Source: Patiria pectinifera (Eukaryota > Echinodermata > Asteroidea > Valvatida > Asterinidae). Taken from it: a stretch of 64,000 nucleotides of DNA. The notes under the pieces were generated by a model. The model was not told the origin of the DNA. It saw nothing but the letters and a program-made list of their open reading frames with translations, and did no database searches. The stretch spans positions 15,526,863 through 15,590,862 of the forward strand of contig CM057135.1 in the NCBI GenBank assembly GCA_029964075.1. The letters run 5' to 3'. The position numbers and the translations under genes were made by a program. Below, one piece after another: positions 1-11,919 of the stretch (position 1 is its first letter; each line of letters opens with the position of its first letter).

Positions 1-535
1 GGACCAAATTGATTCATTATTCTTTTCATAGTACTACTGCAGTCATATATAATGTGAAAGTGTGATGTCAACACGTAAATCGATGTCCAAAAGTGGGGAA
101 GGGGGATGATCAAAATTTTTCAAAAAAACATCACGATCAAAAGACACAAACTTGGGGGCGTGCTTCAAAAACGTATACACCGTACAATAATGTAGTAGTA
201 CATAATGCAGTGCTAAACATGGTCGTACAGCCTATAATACAAATGATATGTCACATGATTTTATGTTTTGCAAATTATATCGCAATTGTTTTTCATGGTA
301 CAGGAAAATCTGGGGAGGATGATTCTATGGGCCATTCCCCCCTGGCCAAAAAGTGTGTGTGTGTTGGGGGGGGGGGGGATATACATGTATATACTCCCCC
401 CCCCCCTCCCCCGGATTTACACCCATGTGTCAACAGAAACCATTTTGTCCCATACAGAACCCATTTCATTTGAGGTTATTGGATGCACTCTTCTTACATT
501 TTCTTACATTTGTCATTACTTGATCTATGTTACAG
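1..535. other. Upstream flank or intron, no gene recognised
   Basis: Nothing coding is supported here. There is a 13-base G run near 366-378 and a mixed C run near 396-412. The interval probably belongs to an intron 5' of the first recognisable SET exon, because that exon starts with a plausible acceptor and its upstream coding part is missing from the window. Confidence 0.5.
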
Positions 536-689
536 GATTTGGGGTGTTTACTACCAGGAGTTTTGACAAAGGGGACTTTCTCTTGGAATACAAAGGGGAG
601 GTAATGTCAGAAAAAGAAGCCAGCAGCAGACACTATACCTCACGGCATAGCTACCAGTACTTTTTTCGATGGAATGGAAAATCAATGTG
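536..689 (+). pseudogene. SET-YR gene, exon with first half of SET domain
   Basis: This exon follows an acceptor (TGTTACAG) and encodes the N-terminal half of a KMT5A/SETD8-like SET domain. It shows the GFGVF turn that binds S-adenosylmethionine, then FDKGDFLLEYKGE, and ends at YFFRWNGKSM before a GTAATT donor. SET proteins of this class methylate lysines, typically on histone tails. The second half of the domain lies at 2316-2490 on the same strand. Intron phase points to an upstream exon that I cannot see. The gene is broken further on, so I call it a pseudogene exon, although this exon has no lesion of its own. The family call is strong; function in this copy is doubtful. Confidence 0.75.
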
Positions 690-2315
690 GTAATTTTTTA
701 ATGAATTTAGCATCTGTTTTAATAACAGTATATTGATATCTGCAGCCAATACCCTCTGACTCCACAAGTGCAAAACTGTGGAGCTTTTTTTCTTCTTTTT
801 TACACACGTGACATTGATTGGAGGCATGGGGGTGGTATGGGGGGGGGGGGTGGACAGTTGGCAGTAATGTTACTGGAAGGGTCTGTGGGTGGGTTAGGGT
901 ATAGTATAGGGGAGCCATGTGCGGTGTCTCCGCCCCTACGAGGAACCACATCGAAAAATTGATTCAGAAGCTCGAGTGGTACAGGTTTTCCCGTAAATTG
1001 TCAAAATCATCTTTGTGTGAATTTTTCCGTGTCATTTAGTATTTGTTGGTCCTGGAAGTGGTTGTTTTGTACTTAGGGGTGTTGTCTGATGTTTTTCGGT
1101 AGATAATCAATTTCCGTACACCTGCCATCTTTGGGTAACAGGGTGAAGTTAGGGGCGGGGAATCCGCCCCTCATGGCGTAGACTATACTTATTCAGAACA
1201 GGCATGAGAAATGAAATATATGCACTCTGCACCAACTTTGTTTATCCAGTCAGTGAAGTTGTTGGAAGTTGTGGCCACTCAGTTCATGAGACTGCAGTCA
1301 GTGAAGTTGCTAGTTGTGGTCAGTCAGCTTTTCAGGCTGCTAAAACAAAATACATATCTACATGTACTCTGCCCCACTACTTGTATTCTGAAATAATTTA
1401 TATATCATCAAAATGTCATATTTTTTTGTAAAATATAAACTGTTACTATATCATGTTTGAAAAGCTCAAGAACGTCCAAACCTGGTCCAGATACAGACGG
1501 TGGTCACGATCAGTTGGCTAAGAAACCTCAATGTCGAAGAAAGAAAAAAACATACGTAAAAACCCGTACCACTGGGCACACCTTCGAAAATACGAAAACA
1601 TATTTTTTTGTGGGGGGGGGGGGCGCACCGGTCACTTTTGCATACGTAAATGATCGAAAAAACGTGCAGGTTAAACCTGTTACGCATTGAGGGCAGCTGT
1701 AAAAAATAGTAAAAAACAAATGCAAAAGACACAAAAAAAAGTTAAAAAATAAACCAACAATTTATAACTGTACAGCATAAAAAAATCATGATCGTGATGA
1801 TTTTATGGAAACACCTGTACCACTCGTGCTTCAGACTAAGTTTTTTGATGTGGTGCAAAGACAAACGGGGTCATTATGTACCAACTTAAATGGGTATTGC
1901 TCCCCTTTTCATTGCAAATCTTTTATTACTTTTATACTCTTGGTCCAAAAAAAACAAACACAAAATGGTATTTTCGAGGAAATTATCCCTTTTCCAATTT
2001 TCGAACACTCATTTCCTGGTTTAGGAGTGACATGCTTTATGAAATATTTGGGTAGGGAAACATGGTTTAATTGATGAAAAACCTCTGCCATATTATTGTA
2101 TTGGAATCACCTGAACTGCAGATATCTCTATATCGGTAACGTTTCAGACCCGTATGTAGGTTACAAACTGAGGACAGTCCCCCATCACAGGTGAATTCTT
2201 ATCATCTACATCGTAAGAATGAACACAACCCGGTCAAAAGTATAAGCGTGTACAAAACCACAGATCTATCATGTTTGCAAGTCCAATCTAATCAGATGTT
2301 GTTTCTCTTTATAAT
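690..2315 (+). other. Intron inside the SET domain
   Basis: About 1.6 kb separate the two SET halves. The interval contains G runs near 840-851 and 1612-1622, and a 100-base copy of the downstream repeat-coding region at 1238-1338. No exon that would link the two SET parts is visible. The 3' end has a pyrimidine tract (GTTGTTTCTCTTTA), but the AG expected just before the ATT GAT codons at 2316 is absent. Confidence 0.55.
1238..1338 (+). repeat. Intronic duplicate of the SET-YR repeat region
   Basis: This stretch is nearly identical to 3092-3190 (same order of VSEVVGSCGHSVHE and AVSEVASC codons, a few substitutions), yet it lies in the intron between the two SET halves. It is a dispersed partial duplication of coding sequence, or a trace of rearrangement within the locus. 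Confidence 0.75.
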
Positions 2316-2619
2316 ATTGATGCAACTACAAACTCCAGTCTTGCCCGTCTTGTTAATGATGCGCAGCAACGTCACAAGGCATGCAATGTAAAAATTACAA
2401 AAATAGAGGTTGGTCCAACAGTTCATCTTTGCTTGTTTGCCCTGAGAGACTTAAAACAGGGAGAGGAATTAAGGTACGATTATCAAGTGAAGGGACAGCC
2501 TCACAACAGAAGCAACCAAGTGTGTCTCAAGCCACCACCAAAGAACAAGCTAAGGTCAGTTGTTCCACTGAAATCAGTGGAGGTCAGCCAGCCATTTGGA
2601 CTGCAGACAGTGAAGCTGC

Positions 2620-3190
2620 AAGTTGTAGTCAACCAGTCAGTGAAGTTGTATCAAGTCGTGATCAACCAGTCAGTGAAGTTGCAAGTTCTGATCAACCAGT
2701 CAGTGAAGTTGCATCAAGTCGTGATCAACCAGTCAGTGAAGTTGCAAGTTCTGATCAACCAGTCAGTGAAGTTGCATCAAGTCGTGATCAACCAGTCAAA
2801 GAAGTTGCAGCAGGTTGTGATCAACCAGTCAAAGAAGTTGCAGCAAGTTGTGATCAAAAGGTTGCAGCAAGTTGTGATCAAAAGGTTGCAGCAAGATGTG
2901 ATCAATCAGTCAGTGAAGTTGTTGGAAGTTGTGGTCACTTTGTTCTTGATACTGCAGTCAGTGAAGTTGCTGGCTGTGGTCAGTCAACTTTTCATACGAG
3001 TGAAGTAGTTGTCACAAGTAGCCAACAAGTCATTGATGTTGCAGCAAGTTGTGATGAACCAGTCAGTGCAGTTGCAGCAATATGTGATCATCCAGTCGGT
3101 GAAGTTGTTGGAAGTTGTGGCCACTCAGTTCATGAGATTGCAGTCAGTGAAGTTGCTAGTTGTGATCAGTCAGCTTTTCATAGCACTGAA
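2620..3190 (+). repeat. In-frame minisatellite, Ser/Glu/Val repeat
   Basis: Units of about 30-48 bases, many built on CAACCAGTCAGTGAAGTTGC, are repeated head to tail. In the coding frame they give PVSEVASSRDQ and PVSEVASSDQ blocks, then longer PVSEVVGSCGH blocks. They lie between the SET domain and the zinc knuckle, so they form a flexible, probably length-variable linker. Confidence 0.85.
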
Positions 3191-3680
3191 GTAGTTGTCG
3201 ACAGTAGTCAAGCAGCAGGTCAGATTTCAATAAATGAAGCTGTTACCAGTTGTGGTCAGTCAGGTATTGATAGGGAAGCAGCTGCCAGTGTTGAAGCTAC
3301 ATTAAGTGACGTTGAAAGCATGGTCACATCGACACAATTTGATGATAATGATCCTAATTATGAAAGTGAATCAGTAGATACTGCTTCTGATTCGGATGAA
3401 AGCTTTGTACTTGAGTCTGATTCTTTGTCGAAGGAGTTCTGTGTTATACCCTTGCCTCAAAGGAGAGTGTTGGCCAATAACAACAGTGCAGAGTCGACCA
3501 GTGAAACTGTTGATGATTCATCCTCTGTTGGTCCTCAAACTGCTGATAGCACTGATACTACTTCCATAAAGGTTATGCGTACCGACAATAACAAAGGCAA
3601 ACGGAAGTGGGATAAAGGTGCATACTGCCCCTTTTGCCTTACATATCAGATGAAACTACCGCGACATCTTAGGGAAGTGA

Positions 3681-3700
3681 AAGCACATAAAAGCACATAA
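3681..3700 (+). repeat. 10-bp tandem duplication in the coding frame
   Basis: The ten bases AAGCACATAA occur twice in a row directly before the transposon target site. Dropping one copy and one target copy puts the frame at 3680 in register with the frame that opens at 18906, so the duplication by itself is a frameshift. Confidence 0.8.
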
Positions 3701-3701
3701 A

Positions 3702-3707
3702 CAGGAG
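3702..3707. repeat. Target site duplication, left copy (CAGGAG)
   Basis: CAGGAG directly precedes TATGGAGG, the first bases of the inverted repeat. The second copy is at 18900-18905. Confidence 0.9.
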
Positions 3708-4992
3708 TATGGAGGTTCAAAAGTGCCCATCTGCTTTTCTGCTTTCAAAACAGCAGAAAAGCAGATCGAACGTTTTTGTAAAATGCATATTTCTGCTTTT
3801 CTACTTTCCTGCTACCAGAAAAGCAGATTTTACTTTTTACCCTACAGTTGCGGTTCAAAAGTGGCCATCTGCTTTTCTGCTTTTAAAACAGCAGAAAAGC
3901 AGATTGAACGTTTTGAACAAATCGTATCTTCTACTTTTCTCCTTCCCAAGAAAGCAAATCGAACATTTTTGTCACACTGGTCTAAAAACGGGCTATCGTC
4001 TTTCCTGCTAGCAGAAAAGCAGATTGAACGTTTTGGACGATTGCAATTTTCTGCTTTTCTGCTTTCTAAGAAAGCAGATCGAACGTTTTTGCCACGGTGG
4101 TCTAAAAGTGGCCAATCGTCTTTTCTGCCCGCAGAAAAGCAGATTGAACATGAGTTTGGACAAATCCACTTTTCTCCTTTACTGCTGTCCAACAGAGCTC
4201 ATTAAACGTTAGCTGCTGCTATCAGTATCAGTACCTACCAAAAAATGGACGGTTCCAAGTAACTCCACCTTTTTCAATTACGTCAACATTGTGCTAACTC
4301 ATCAATCCGCTGACAGTTCTATTAAAAAAAAGCATGAACACGTGCGCGCGTATACTTGCCCTATATATCCGGCCTAACAGTTTAATTTGAGTGCGGGACT
4401 TGTCTGTAATTTCTAGAGGGGTTGCTTGGCTCTAGTGAGATGGGCGGGGGGGGGGTGTTTGCGGGGACCGGATCCGGGTTTGCAATGCTCTATGTTTTCG
4501 TTTATTTCAATTTTAGGATTTTTCTGTTATTGCATCGTCTTGGTTCGCTCATTTTTATCCCTGTTTCTGAACTTGGCTGAAAACAAAATATAATGGGCGA
4601 TCGTCCAAAGTTATAATTAAACGTCACAACACAAATAAAACTCGCTGCATTATTTATTAATTTATTTTTAAATAAAGAAAATTAATTAGTTACTTCAAAC
4701 TTCACGGATTAATTTTTTTCCTACAAGGAAAAACTTAATGATCTACAGTGAAGCCTCTTTCATCCCCGACGGGGCGAGGATTTGGCAGAGATATTTGTTT
4801 AAATTTCTTTACTTTTCTTTTTATTTTGAATATTTCCTTTGGTACTAAGTGTTGTCTCGAAATTCATTAAATTTATCGCTGAGGTACGAAATTACTTTAA
4901 AGTAAGTTACAAAATATATAAATGGGAGCGTCTGGAATAAGCCTTTGGACCAGTAAACCGCTTTGCAATCAAACACACCAGTTTTCAAGTTC
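3708..4992 (+). repeat. Left terminal inverted repeat
   Basis: It matches the reverse complement of 17606-18899 almost end to end; homology fades after GTTTTCAAGTT. The outer 500 bases hold several copies of a CTGCTTTTCTGC / GCAGAAAAGCAGAT(C/T)GAACGTTTT module spaced by 60-120 bases. The inner part is AT-rich and non-coding. Short open frames across these modules exist on both strands and are not genes. Confidence 0.9.
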
Positions 4993-5670
4993 CAACATCC
5001 GGACCAGGACAAATATACAGACATCTTTCGTTAATCATGAAACTATTCTTATCTTGAAAATGCACTACAGAGAAAAAATTGGACGTGTGGTGGGCGTGGA
5101 AGTCGTGGTCTCTCCTACTTTGTTATAATGGACGAGTCCGACACCCGGCGCATCAAAGCGATATGGTTGCGGTGCGCGCAACAGATGACAACAATGTGTA
5201 TAGCCCGACCTTAAACACCGACTCTATAACAAAGATCGGCTTCGTCTCGATCTTCGGATCGGCTCAGTTCTTTGTTGTTCGGACCAAATTAAAATAATCC
5301 CATTCCGGTAGTCCATTCCGGGGGAGGTCGAGGCTGCGCTTGCGAAGCGCTGTGGTACCGTCCATTCTCAAAATAGGGGGAACAATTCTCTCACGCGAAA
5401 AAAAATGAGTTTTTGGAATCCAATCTGAACATCTTGTCTTTTATAGTTGAAAAAAGGTTGTAACTTACATTAATTCTTACCATCCAATGGCAAAAATTGT
5501 AATGAAAATGAGATACATTTCAACGTTGGTGGCGCACTTGTCCCCCTCCCCCGAGCTGGAATTAAGTAATTCAGGGATACCATGACGTTGGATTCTGCAG
5601 CTGGGGACAAAACCAAGGTAGATCCTTCTTGATTTGATCGGGAAAAAATGTTCTAGGGGCAATTTCTGCA

Positions 5671-8427
5671 ATGGAGAGACTCGATCAACACGTCATACAT
5701 TACATTAGAGAGGCAGTCCATAGTGGAATATCTTATAAGGACATCGCCCAATCACTTCAACGTCGTTTTCCCAATTTGCGGGGACTGTCCCTGAAAAGTT
5801 TCCGGCGCTACTGCAAAAAATTCGGCATATCTCAGATCAGCGACCGTGAGCTTGATGAAACTGTTCGACGCTCCATTTTAGAGGTAAGATTTTAAATGTA
5901 GTGTACTACGGACGGTAGGTCCAAAGAAGTTGCGGTGACCTTCGATCTTGATCATCACCCCTGCCACTTTTGGGCGCTATTTATGATATTTGAAGTAACC
6001 TTTAACTAAAACCAAAATTTGCTCAGTCCAAATTCATTTTATTTTCCCCAACATAATTTGCACTAACACTGATCAAAATGTGGTCCAAATCAGTGAAATG
6101 CGAGCAACACCCTAGTTTTGTAATAATCTGTAGTTAGATTCAGTACATTCAGTTCTGAGATTAAACTTGGAGTTGAAATCAGTTTTTAAAAACGAGTTTG
6201 AATATTTAACAGTCAAAATAGGTTACAAGATTGTGTTTCAAGGAATCTTCTCGTATTTGAAATCGTAATTTCTGAGGGTTTTCCATTGGACTAGCTATGA
6301 TAACTCGTTACTATTACTCGTATTTATGCAGGTTGGTCCACTTTATGGCCGTAGGATGATGGCTGGGTACTTAAGGGCCAATGGAGTAACTGTTAGTCTG
6401 AGGAGAGTCGCTAAATCGCTTGAGAGACTGGATCCCCACAGTTATAACATCAGGCGTACTGATGCCGGAGACAGAACGAACCCGAGGCTATACACAGCCA
6501 GCTATTATGGCCACAAGATTCATTCAGATCAGAACGAAAAGCTGGCGATGTATGGCGTAACACACGTCTGTGCCAGAGATGGTTATAGTGGCAGGATTGT
6601 CGACCTTATTACCATCCCACGAAAATGCAACGTCAAAATCGTGGATACACTGTTCAGGTAAGTATTTATGAAAACTCCCAGGCTTTTTTCAAAAACTATA
6701 TATAGGCCTACACGACAGGGGCATAGATGATTGCTCTTTGCAAACGTCATGCCTAAACTAAACAGTGACGTTTCTGCCAGGCGTCATGCGCTGTATTTTT
6801 GTACACTTAAACCGTAATGGTTTCAGACTAAGTCGGTTGACTTTTGGCTTATATCGATTAACGTTTTGAAAATTAGTCAGGACTGAATCCCCTCCCCCCA
6901 CCTCCCCCCTTCCCCAGCAAATACACCTTCTGGGTGGTGTGGTCAACAAATCCATATTCAGCCTAACCCAAACCAAACCAAACCTGCCCCACCCTACCCA
7001 GCTCAAAAATCTTTTCGCATTTTTCTGTAGGTGATGGAATTTTGTTAACTGTATTGTTTGTTTATATTTTGTATTCAGGCCAACATTGATGCGGGAAGGT
7101 GTATGGACACAACTCCGCGTAGACCAGGGAACTGAATTTGTGTTGACAACCTTTATCCAAGACTGCCTTGCTGAATATAGACCAGAACAAAACTGTGCTC
7201 CCTGGGTTGCAACATCATCTGTTCATGTGAGGGAACAGCCTATCTATTATCGTGCCAATTTGATCTTTTATCTTGGGGGGGGGGACATTTTTTATGCCTG
7301 TAAAATATTTTCAAAAGCTTATATCCCAAATTTGTTTCAGCCTGCACGTTTTTCCAAAAGGTAAGCCTTTTATTTATCTTGTAAGAAATTATTTATTTGC
7401 AAAAAGATTAACCCCGAATCATTTGAGTTTATTTACTCTCAAAAGATTAGCCCCGTTTTTACACTGCACAGGTGAACTGAATTTAATTTCAATACTGCTC
7501 CGTTCAATAAATGCAAAGATATAACTCTAATTTGGAATACAATTAACAGTTGTTGACTGCTCACTGATTCAAGCGCTGTCTCAGAAACGTGCTATTTGAG
7601 AATTTTTTGGAATTCTGGATGGTCTATAATAATTATCTTGGTGCCTTTTGATGCAGTCTAGCAGTTAACGACGTACAAACAAAATAACCTTTAAAAGGGG
7701 ACATTATACCATATATAGGCGTTTCAACAATCCAAAATATTAAGGGGGGGGGGTATGATTAAAAAGAGTATGATTGGCTTATAGATATATTTTCTGGAAA
7801 AGCTAGTCACGCTATGACATTGTTTGAGAGTGCTGAATTAAAAACAAAAAGAAATGGTGATAGTAGCAGTGGTAGCTGGCAAATCTTGCTTTTGATATCT
7901 TTTATATACAACAGGAATGATAATGCATGGGAAATCTATTTAACTAGGATTATGAGACAATTTCATTAGTATCTTTCATGTTCAAATTATGGAGGCCTCA
8001 AATTAGGTAACATATATTGGCCTCTCCAAAATGTTAATATTTCGTGAAATTAAATTATGTCAATGCTTAATTTTCCTTTCTTTTTATAGCATCTATTGGA
8101 AGACCAGGCGCAACAGGAACACCTGAGCAATGTTTTCAGCAAAATAACCGAGCTGCATCTCTAATGCATGTTCATGTGCCGACAACAGAAGAACTCGTTC
8201 ATCTGTATCAGCAAAGGGGCGGACGCATCGAGAGCTCAGGTAGATTTGGTTGGGACCCAATCGGTGATGACATGCAGCTTGTTCATGAGCGCCAACGTAG
8301 ACTTGAACTCAACTTTCCATCCTATGAAGAGTGCTTTAACTCAGCGGTGCGTGGTGACAATCAACCGCTTCAACAAACCATTATCGGTTGTATCAGAATA
8401 ACCTTCAACATTGTGAATACATTGTAG
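5671..8427 (+). pseudogene. IS3EU-type DDE integrase-like transposase, four recognisable exons
   Basis: Exon A (5671-5883, donor GTAAGA) encodes an N-terminal helix-turn-helix-like region starting MERLDQHVIHYIREA. Exon B (6331-6657, acceptor TTTATGCAG, donor GTAAGT) encodes VGPLYGRRMMAGYLRANGV and the first catalytic Asp region, HKIHSDQNEKL. Exon C (7079 to about 7227) encodes the second Asp region, LRVDQGTEF. Exon D (8090-8427) encodes the C-terminal end from SIGRPGATGTPEQ to the stop. Phases match at A/B and B/C. The segment expected between C and D, which carries the catalytic Glu, is not found in any frame of 7228-8089, so the active site appears incomplete. The protein would cut and join the element's ends. 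It lies just inside the left repeat and converges with the RING gene. Confidence 0.75.
7228..8089 (+). other. Interval where the transposase Glu exon is expected
   Basis: A possible donor (CATGTGAGG) ends exon C near 7227 and a clear acceptor (CTTTTTATAG) precedes 8090. No reading frame between them resembles the Glu-containing part of the family. The interval is AT-rich with G runs near 7266 and 7744. Confidence 0.45.
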
Positions 8428-9998
8428 CGGACAGTTAAGTTAGACACATCTGCAACGATTGCATCCCCGCATTTTGTGGTAGCTCCAGTAATTTCACGAG
8501 GCCTAAGGTTAGCCTCTCACATCTGTATAATTTTTCTGCAAAAAAATAATTGTCGGAAAAATTGTAAAACCCCGTGCAAATCATCGATTGAATAATAAAG
8601 TGTACCTAATGTTACAGCACTTTGTTCGAAAACGCATTGCTATTTCAGTTTAAACTATTTAAGGCGGCTCTTTTTATCATTTATTAGCTTTTATTGACAT
8701 GCATTGATTGCCAATCTTCATTAGATGGCCTGACCTCATGTGTGTCTCTTGTTTAACATTGCGTTTTGGAACATAGGTTAATTTGTTTTTAGCAATTACA
8801 GATGGCTTGTTTTTATTTAATGAGAAATCTGATTGGCTGTTGGGTGTCAGAAGTTAAAGTAAGGTGTTAAATAATAAGTACATCAACATTGTTTTGGATA
8901 ATTACTTTGATTCCAAAATGACTTGATATATTGGTTTCTGGTGCGATGATCTCTGTCAACACGCTGAAAAGTAGATGAGGGCCTTGCATACGACACAAGG
9001 TCCAATTATGGCTAAACTAGCTACCAGTGTCACTCTGCAGTCGTCGAACCTGGTTTAATATATAAAGCAGTAGTGAGGGTATCAAAATATGTTAGCATCG
9101 AGGAACCATGTCTGTTCGTGTTTCAATCAATACCAGTGTACGCCAGTTGTTTGAATCTGAAATTTGTTGAATTTTGGAAATTCCCGTGTAAAATCAGATA
9201 TCTGTAATTAAAAAAAAGACGTGGAACTCGGGACCATGTGGATCATTTTACTGTGTTTATCCTTTTGTTTCATTCATTGTCTTAATGGGATTTTGAAGGG
9301 TTGTCTGGATTAAGCTTTTATTCTGCAACGAAGGCAAACATTATAAAAATTGGGTTAAGTAAATCCTTTGAAAATTTAAAACGAATATGTGACCCGCCAA
9401 GGTAAAGATAAAGGTTTAAAAGGTTAAAACTGAGCTTTGACTTGTAAAATGAAATGTTATAATAGTCCCCATTCACATAATTATATTACACAAAAAAATC
9501 ATCTGGATTCAGATCATTGTGTGGTTTACATTAAAATAATGTATCCCCGCACCAATATTTTTTAAAATCTCAATTTACTACTTGCCACGTAGTTAATCTT
9601 CCATGTATAAGATGAAATATTGAGGCTACCAAGTTGTTTTTAGGTTTGCACCCCTTAAACAATGTAGGCATGTACTTAATAGGTTGAAAGGAGAACAATG
9701 CGCGAAATAGTGTTGGCTTAGGTTTCGTTCCAGAAAGAATCCCGATATACTGGTCCGTTCGCAGGAGTTTCGAGGGGGGGGGGGGGTGTATTCAAATTTA
9801 AATGTTAATTGCCTCGACTTCATCCGGTATAAAATTGTAAGCGGGCGGGAGTGGGTCTAGATGTTAATTGTTATTGGTGGTGCTTTCACCCGCATTTATA
9901 TGCATGTCCAAACCGAACGCAATAGCCTTTATATGTAAGTCCAAACAAAACGCATGCACTACACACGGATGAGGCAACGTTTTCTCTTTCTAGATTTT
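8428..9998. other. Transposon interior, nothing recognised
   Basis: AT-rich DNA after the transposase stop, with only short chance frames. A 13-base G run lies near 9774-9786. No repeat or RNA gene is supported. Confidence 0.5.
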
Positions 9999-10673
9999 CA
10001 GGCGCAGATCCGGGGGGGTGTACCCCCCCCCCCCCTCTCTGACACCAAAAAATGGTAACAATTTTGGTAACACAAACGAAAAGAAGACATCCTGCAGGGG
10101 TTATAATCTGTATATTTTAGGCAAAAAGAAGAGAGAGTCTGGTTCTGGTCAGCGCGCGCGTCGATTTTGGCCATGCGCGTCAATACTTTTTTTCCCCAAA
10201 AAATTTGAATAAAGAGAATTCAATTGTAGCTACAACAGCGCCCTCAATTGCTGAACTGCATCAAAATTGACATTTCTTTTGCTTGTTGCACACATTTTTG
10301 TATGGGGTGCCATAAGGACGTAAATGTAAGTTGTAGTTGGCAACAGACTCACCTCGTCTGTACAATTATCCTTCTTTTGAGAAAAAAAAGCCGCGTTGCC
10401 GCATCATCAATTCTGGAACTATGGTCTAACCAGAGACAAAGTACTTTTTTCGGGGGCCTTATGAGCGTTACGAATAGCGTCACCTATGATTGTATGATGA
10501 CCAGCGCCACCTACAAGCATATAGCATCCAGCCCTCCCCTCCCCCTCCCCCTGCTCAGCGAGGTTTGAAAGGCCAGGTGTCCTGAAGAAAAAAACGAGTC
10601 CACCTTTCCAGAAGAAAATAATATCCGTTGACCCCCCCCCCCCCCCTTGAAAAAAATCCCGGATCCGCCCCTG
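9999..10673. mobile_element. Possible hAT-like MITE or SINE-like insert
   Basis: The left end, CAGGCGCAGATCCGGGGG, resembles the reverse complement of the right end, CCCGGATCCGCCCCTG. Runs of G or C lie just inside both ends (near 10013-10035 and 10631-10646). Flanks share only ATTTT (9994-9998 and 10674-10678), short of a hAT 8-bp duplication. A similar CAGGGGCAAATCC end occurs near 32536. Confidence 0.35.
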
Positions 10674-11678
10674 ATTTTATAACAACAGCATTGAGCCATG
10701 TTTTTGGTCAGTGTCCACCCTCAAGAAAGTGTCCCTCTGATCATGGAGCTCCATACTCTGATTTAGTTTTTAAAAGTCAGATTTATGTTTGGCAAAAGTA
10801 GTCGAGTATGGTATGAAAATAAAGGACAACTAGCATTCTGATTTGTGATCCCAGCGTCATGTACGTGTGCGTGTTCATTGAGGAATAATTAAGAACAAAA
10901 TCCTTGGTCTGTGTTCCTTGCTCGTTCGCGGTCCATCACATGTACAATTTGTCTTTATTTTTGCAACCACGGTTTAAAGGGAATGTGCATCATTGGCTTT
11001 TGCTGTAATATTCAGAAATGAACTATTTGAGGGGTTAGTATAATAGATCAAATATTGTTTAACTGACATGTTTGAAGTTTTGTGTTCGAAAATGCTTGAA
11101 AAACCAAGAAAAACACAACTGTTTATGTAGTCTGGTTCCCTGACTCCACTAAAGATAAAATGGATCAATTATAGATGTCGGAAAATTGTAAGATAAGGGA
11201 ACCAGTCTAGCTGGCCTGCACCCGTTCATGAACATGTAACCAATGGCAAACAACTTTTGGACTGATTTTTTTTTGTAAATTTGGAGCAGTAGTTGAAAAA
11301 TAGTTTGGTTTTTCCAGCGGTGGTCGGCCGACCACCGTTGGAAATGTATACAAAAGTACAATTTTCTTGAAAATGACTCGACACCAGGTGCCATAATTTT
11401 ACAGGATGCTTTAGACTGTCATTTACCAACATCCTAGTAAAGTATTTCGTAAAAACTTGGTAGTTTTATTTTTCGATGTTTGCAAATGTTGTATATTCCC
11501 TTGATGTGCATAAAGTCTTTTTGGTTATTGGGAGTTGCGAGCGGGCGCGCCGCGCTACCAACATTCTGGATTCGACTGGTACCCAGTAACGTGTATATAC
11601 AATATCTTAAGATCTTACGTGCACCATCCCAAAGAACTCGGCACACAAATAAAGTTGGCAAAAATGTACACTACTGTA
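10674..11678. other. Transposon interior, nothing recognised
   Basis: No exon, RNA gene or repeat array is supported. A short inverted pair, GGTCGGCCGACC, occurs near 11322-11335. Confidence 0.45.
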
Positions 11679-11917
11679 TGAAGCCCGGGACTAAGGGACA
11701 GGGTGGAATTTTTTTTTGGAGTTTGCTAATTCGTTCGCACGAATTACTAATTCGTTCGCACGAATTACTAATTAGTGGGAACGAATTACTAATTCGTTCG
11801 CACGAATTAGCAATTCGTGGGAACGAAATAGTAATTCGTGCGAACGAATTGGTAATTCATGCGAACGAATTAGCAAATGCTAAAAAAAAATTCCACCCTG
11901 TCCCTTCCCGGGCTTCA
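11679..11917. mobile_element. Foldback MITE made of palindromic tandem repeats, TA duplication
   Basis: The ends TGAAGCCCGGGA...TCCCGGGCTTCA are inverted and flanked by TA on both sides. The inverted arms continue through GGGACAGGGTGGAA and a T9/A9 run. The core is about seven copies of a 20-21-base near-palindrome built on AATTCGTTCGCACGAATT. Open frames across it encode monotonous IRSHELL-type repeats and are not genes. Confidence 0.75.
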
Positions 11918-11919
11918 TA

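Larger units (their letters stand above)
2316..3701 (+). pseudogene. SET-YR gene: second SET half, repeat linker, C2H2 knuckle
   Basis: Translation from 2316 gives the second SET half: IDATTNSSLARLVND, HLCLFALRDLKQGEELRYDY. This matches the LVND and GEE..YDY motifs of KMT5A-like domains. Near 2480-2500 the sensible reading moves to another frame, which stays open to 3700. That frame carries about a dozen 10-15-residue repeats of PVSEVASS type, an acidic Ser/Asp-rich stretch, and a zinc knuckle CPFC...LPRHL...H around residues 415-436. The frame change, together with a missing acceptor AG before 2316, suggests decay. The protein continues at 18906, beyond the inserted transposon. Proteins joining KMT5A-like SET, this knuckle and a tyrosine recombinase are familiar to me from fish and invertebrate genomes, but I cannot name a curated family. 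Confidence 0.75.

Noticed and set aside
3709-4212. Frames of 60-160 residues with SAFLLSKQQKSR repeats, and their mirrors at 18324-18916
   Set aside because: They run across the repeated modules of the inverted repeats, on both strands.
11680-11900. Open frame with LLIRSHELLIRSHELL-type repeats
   Set aside because: It is a translation of the palindromic MITE core; all frames of such an array stay open.
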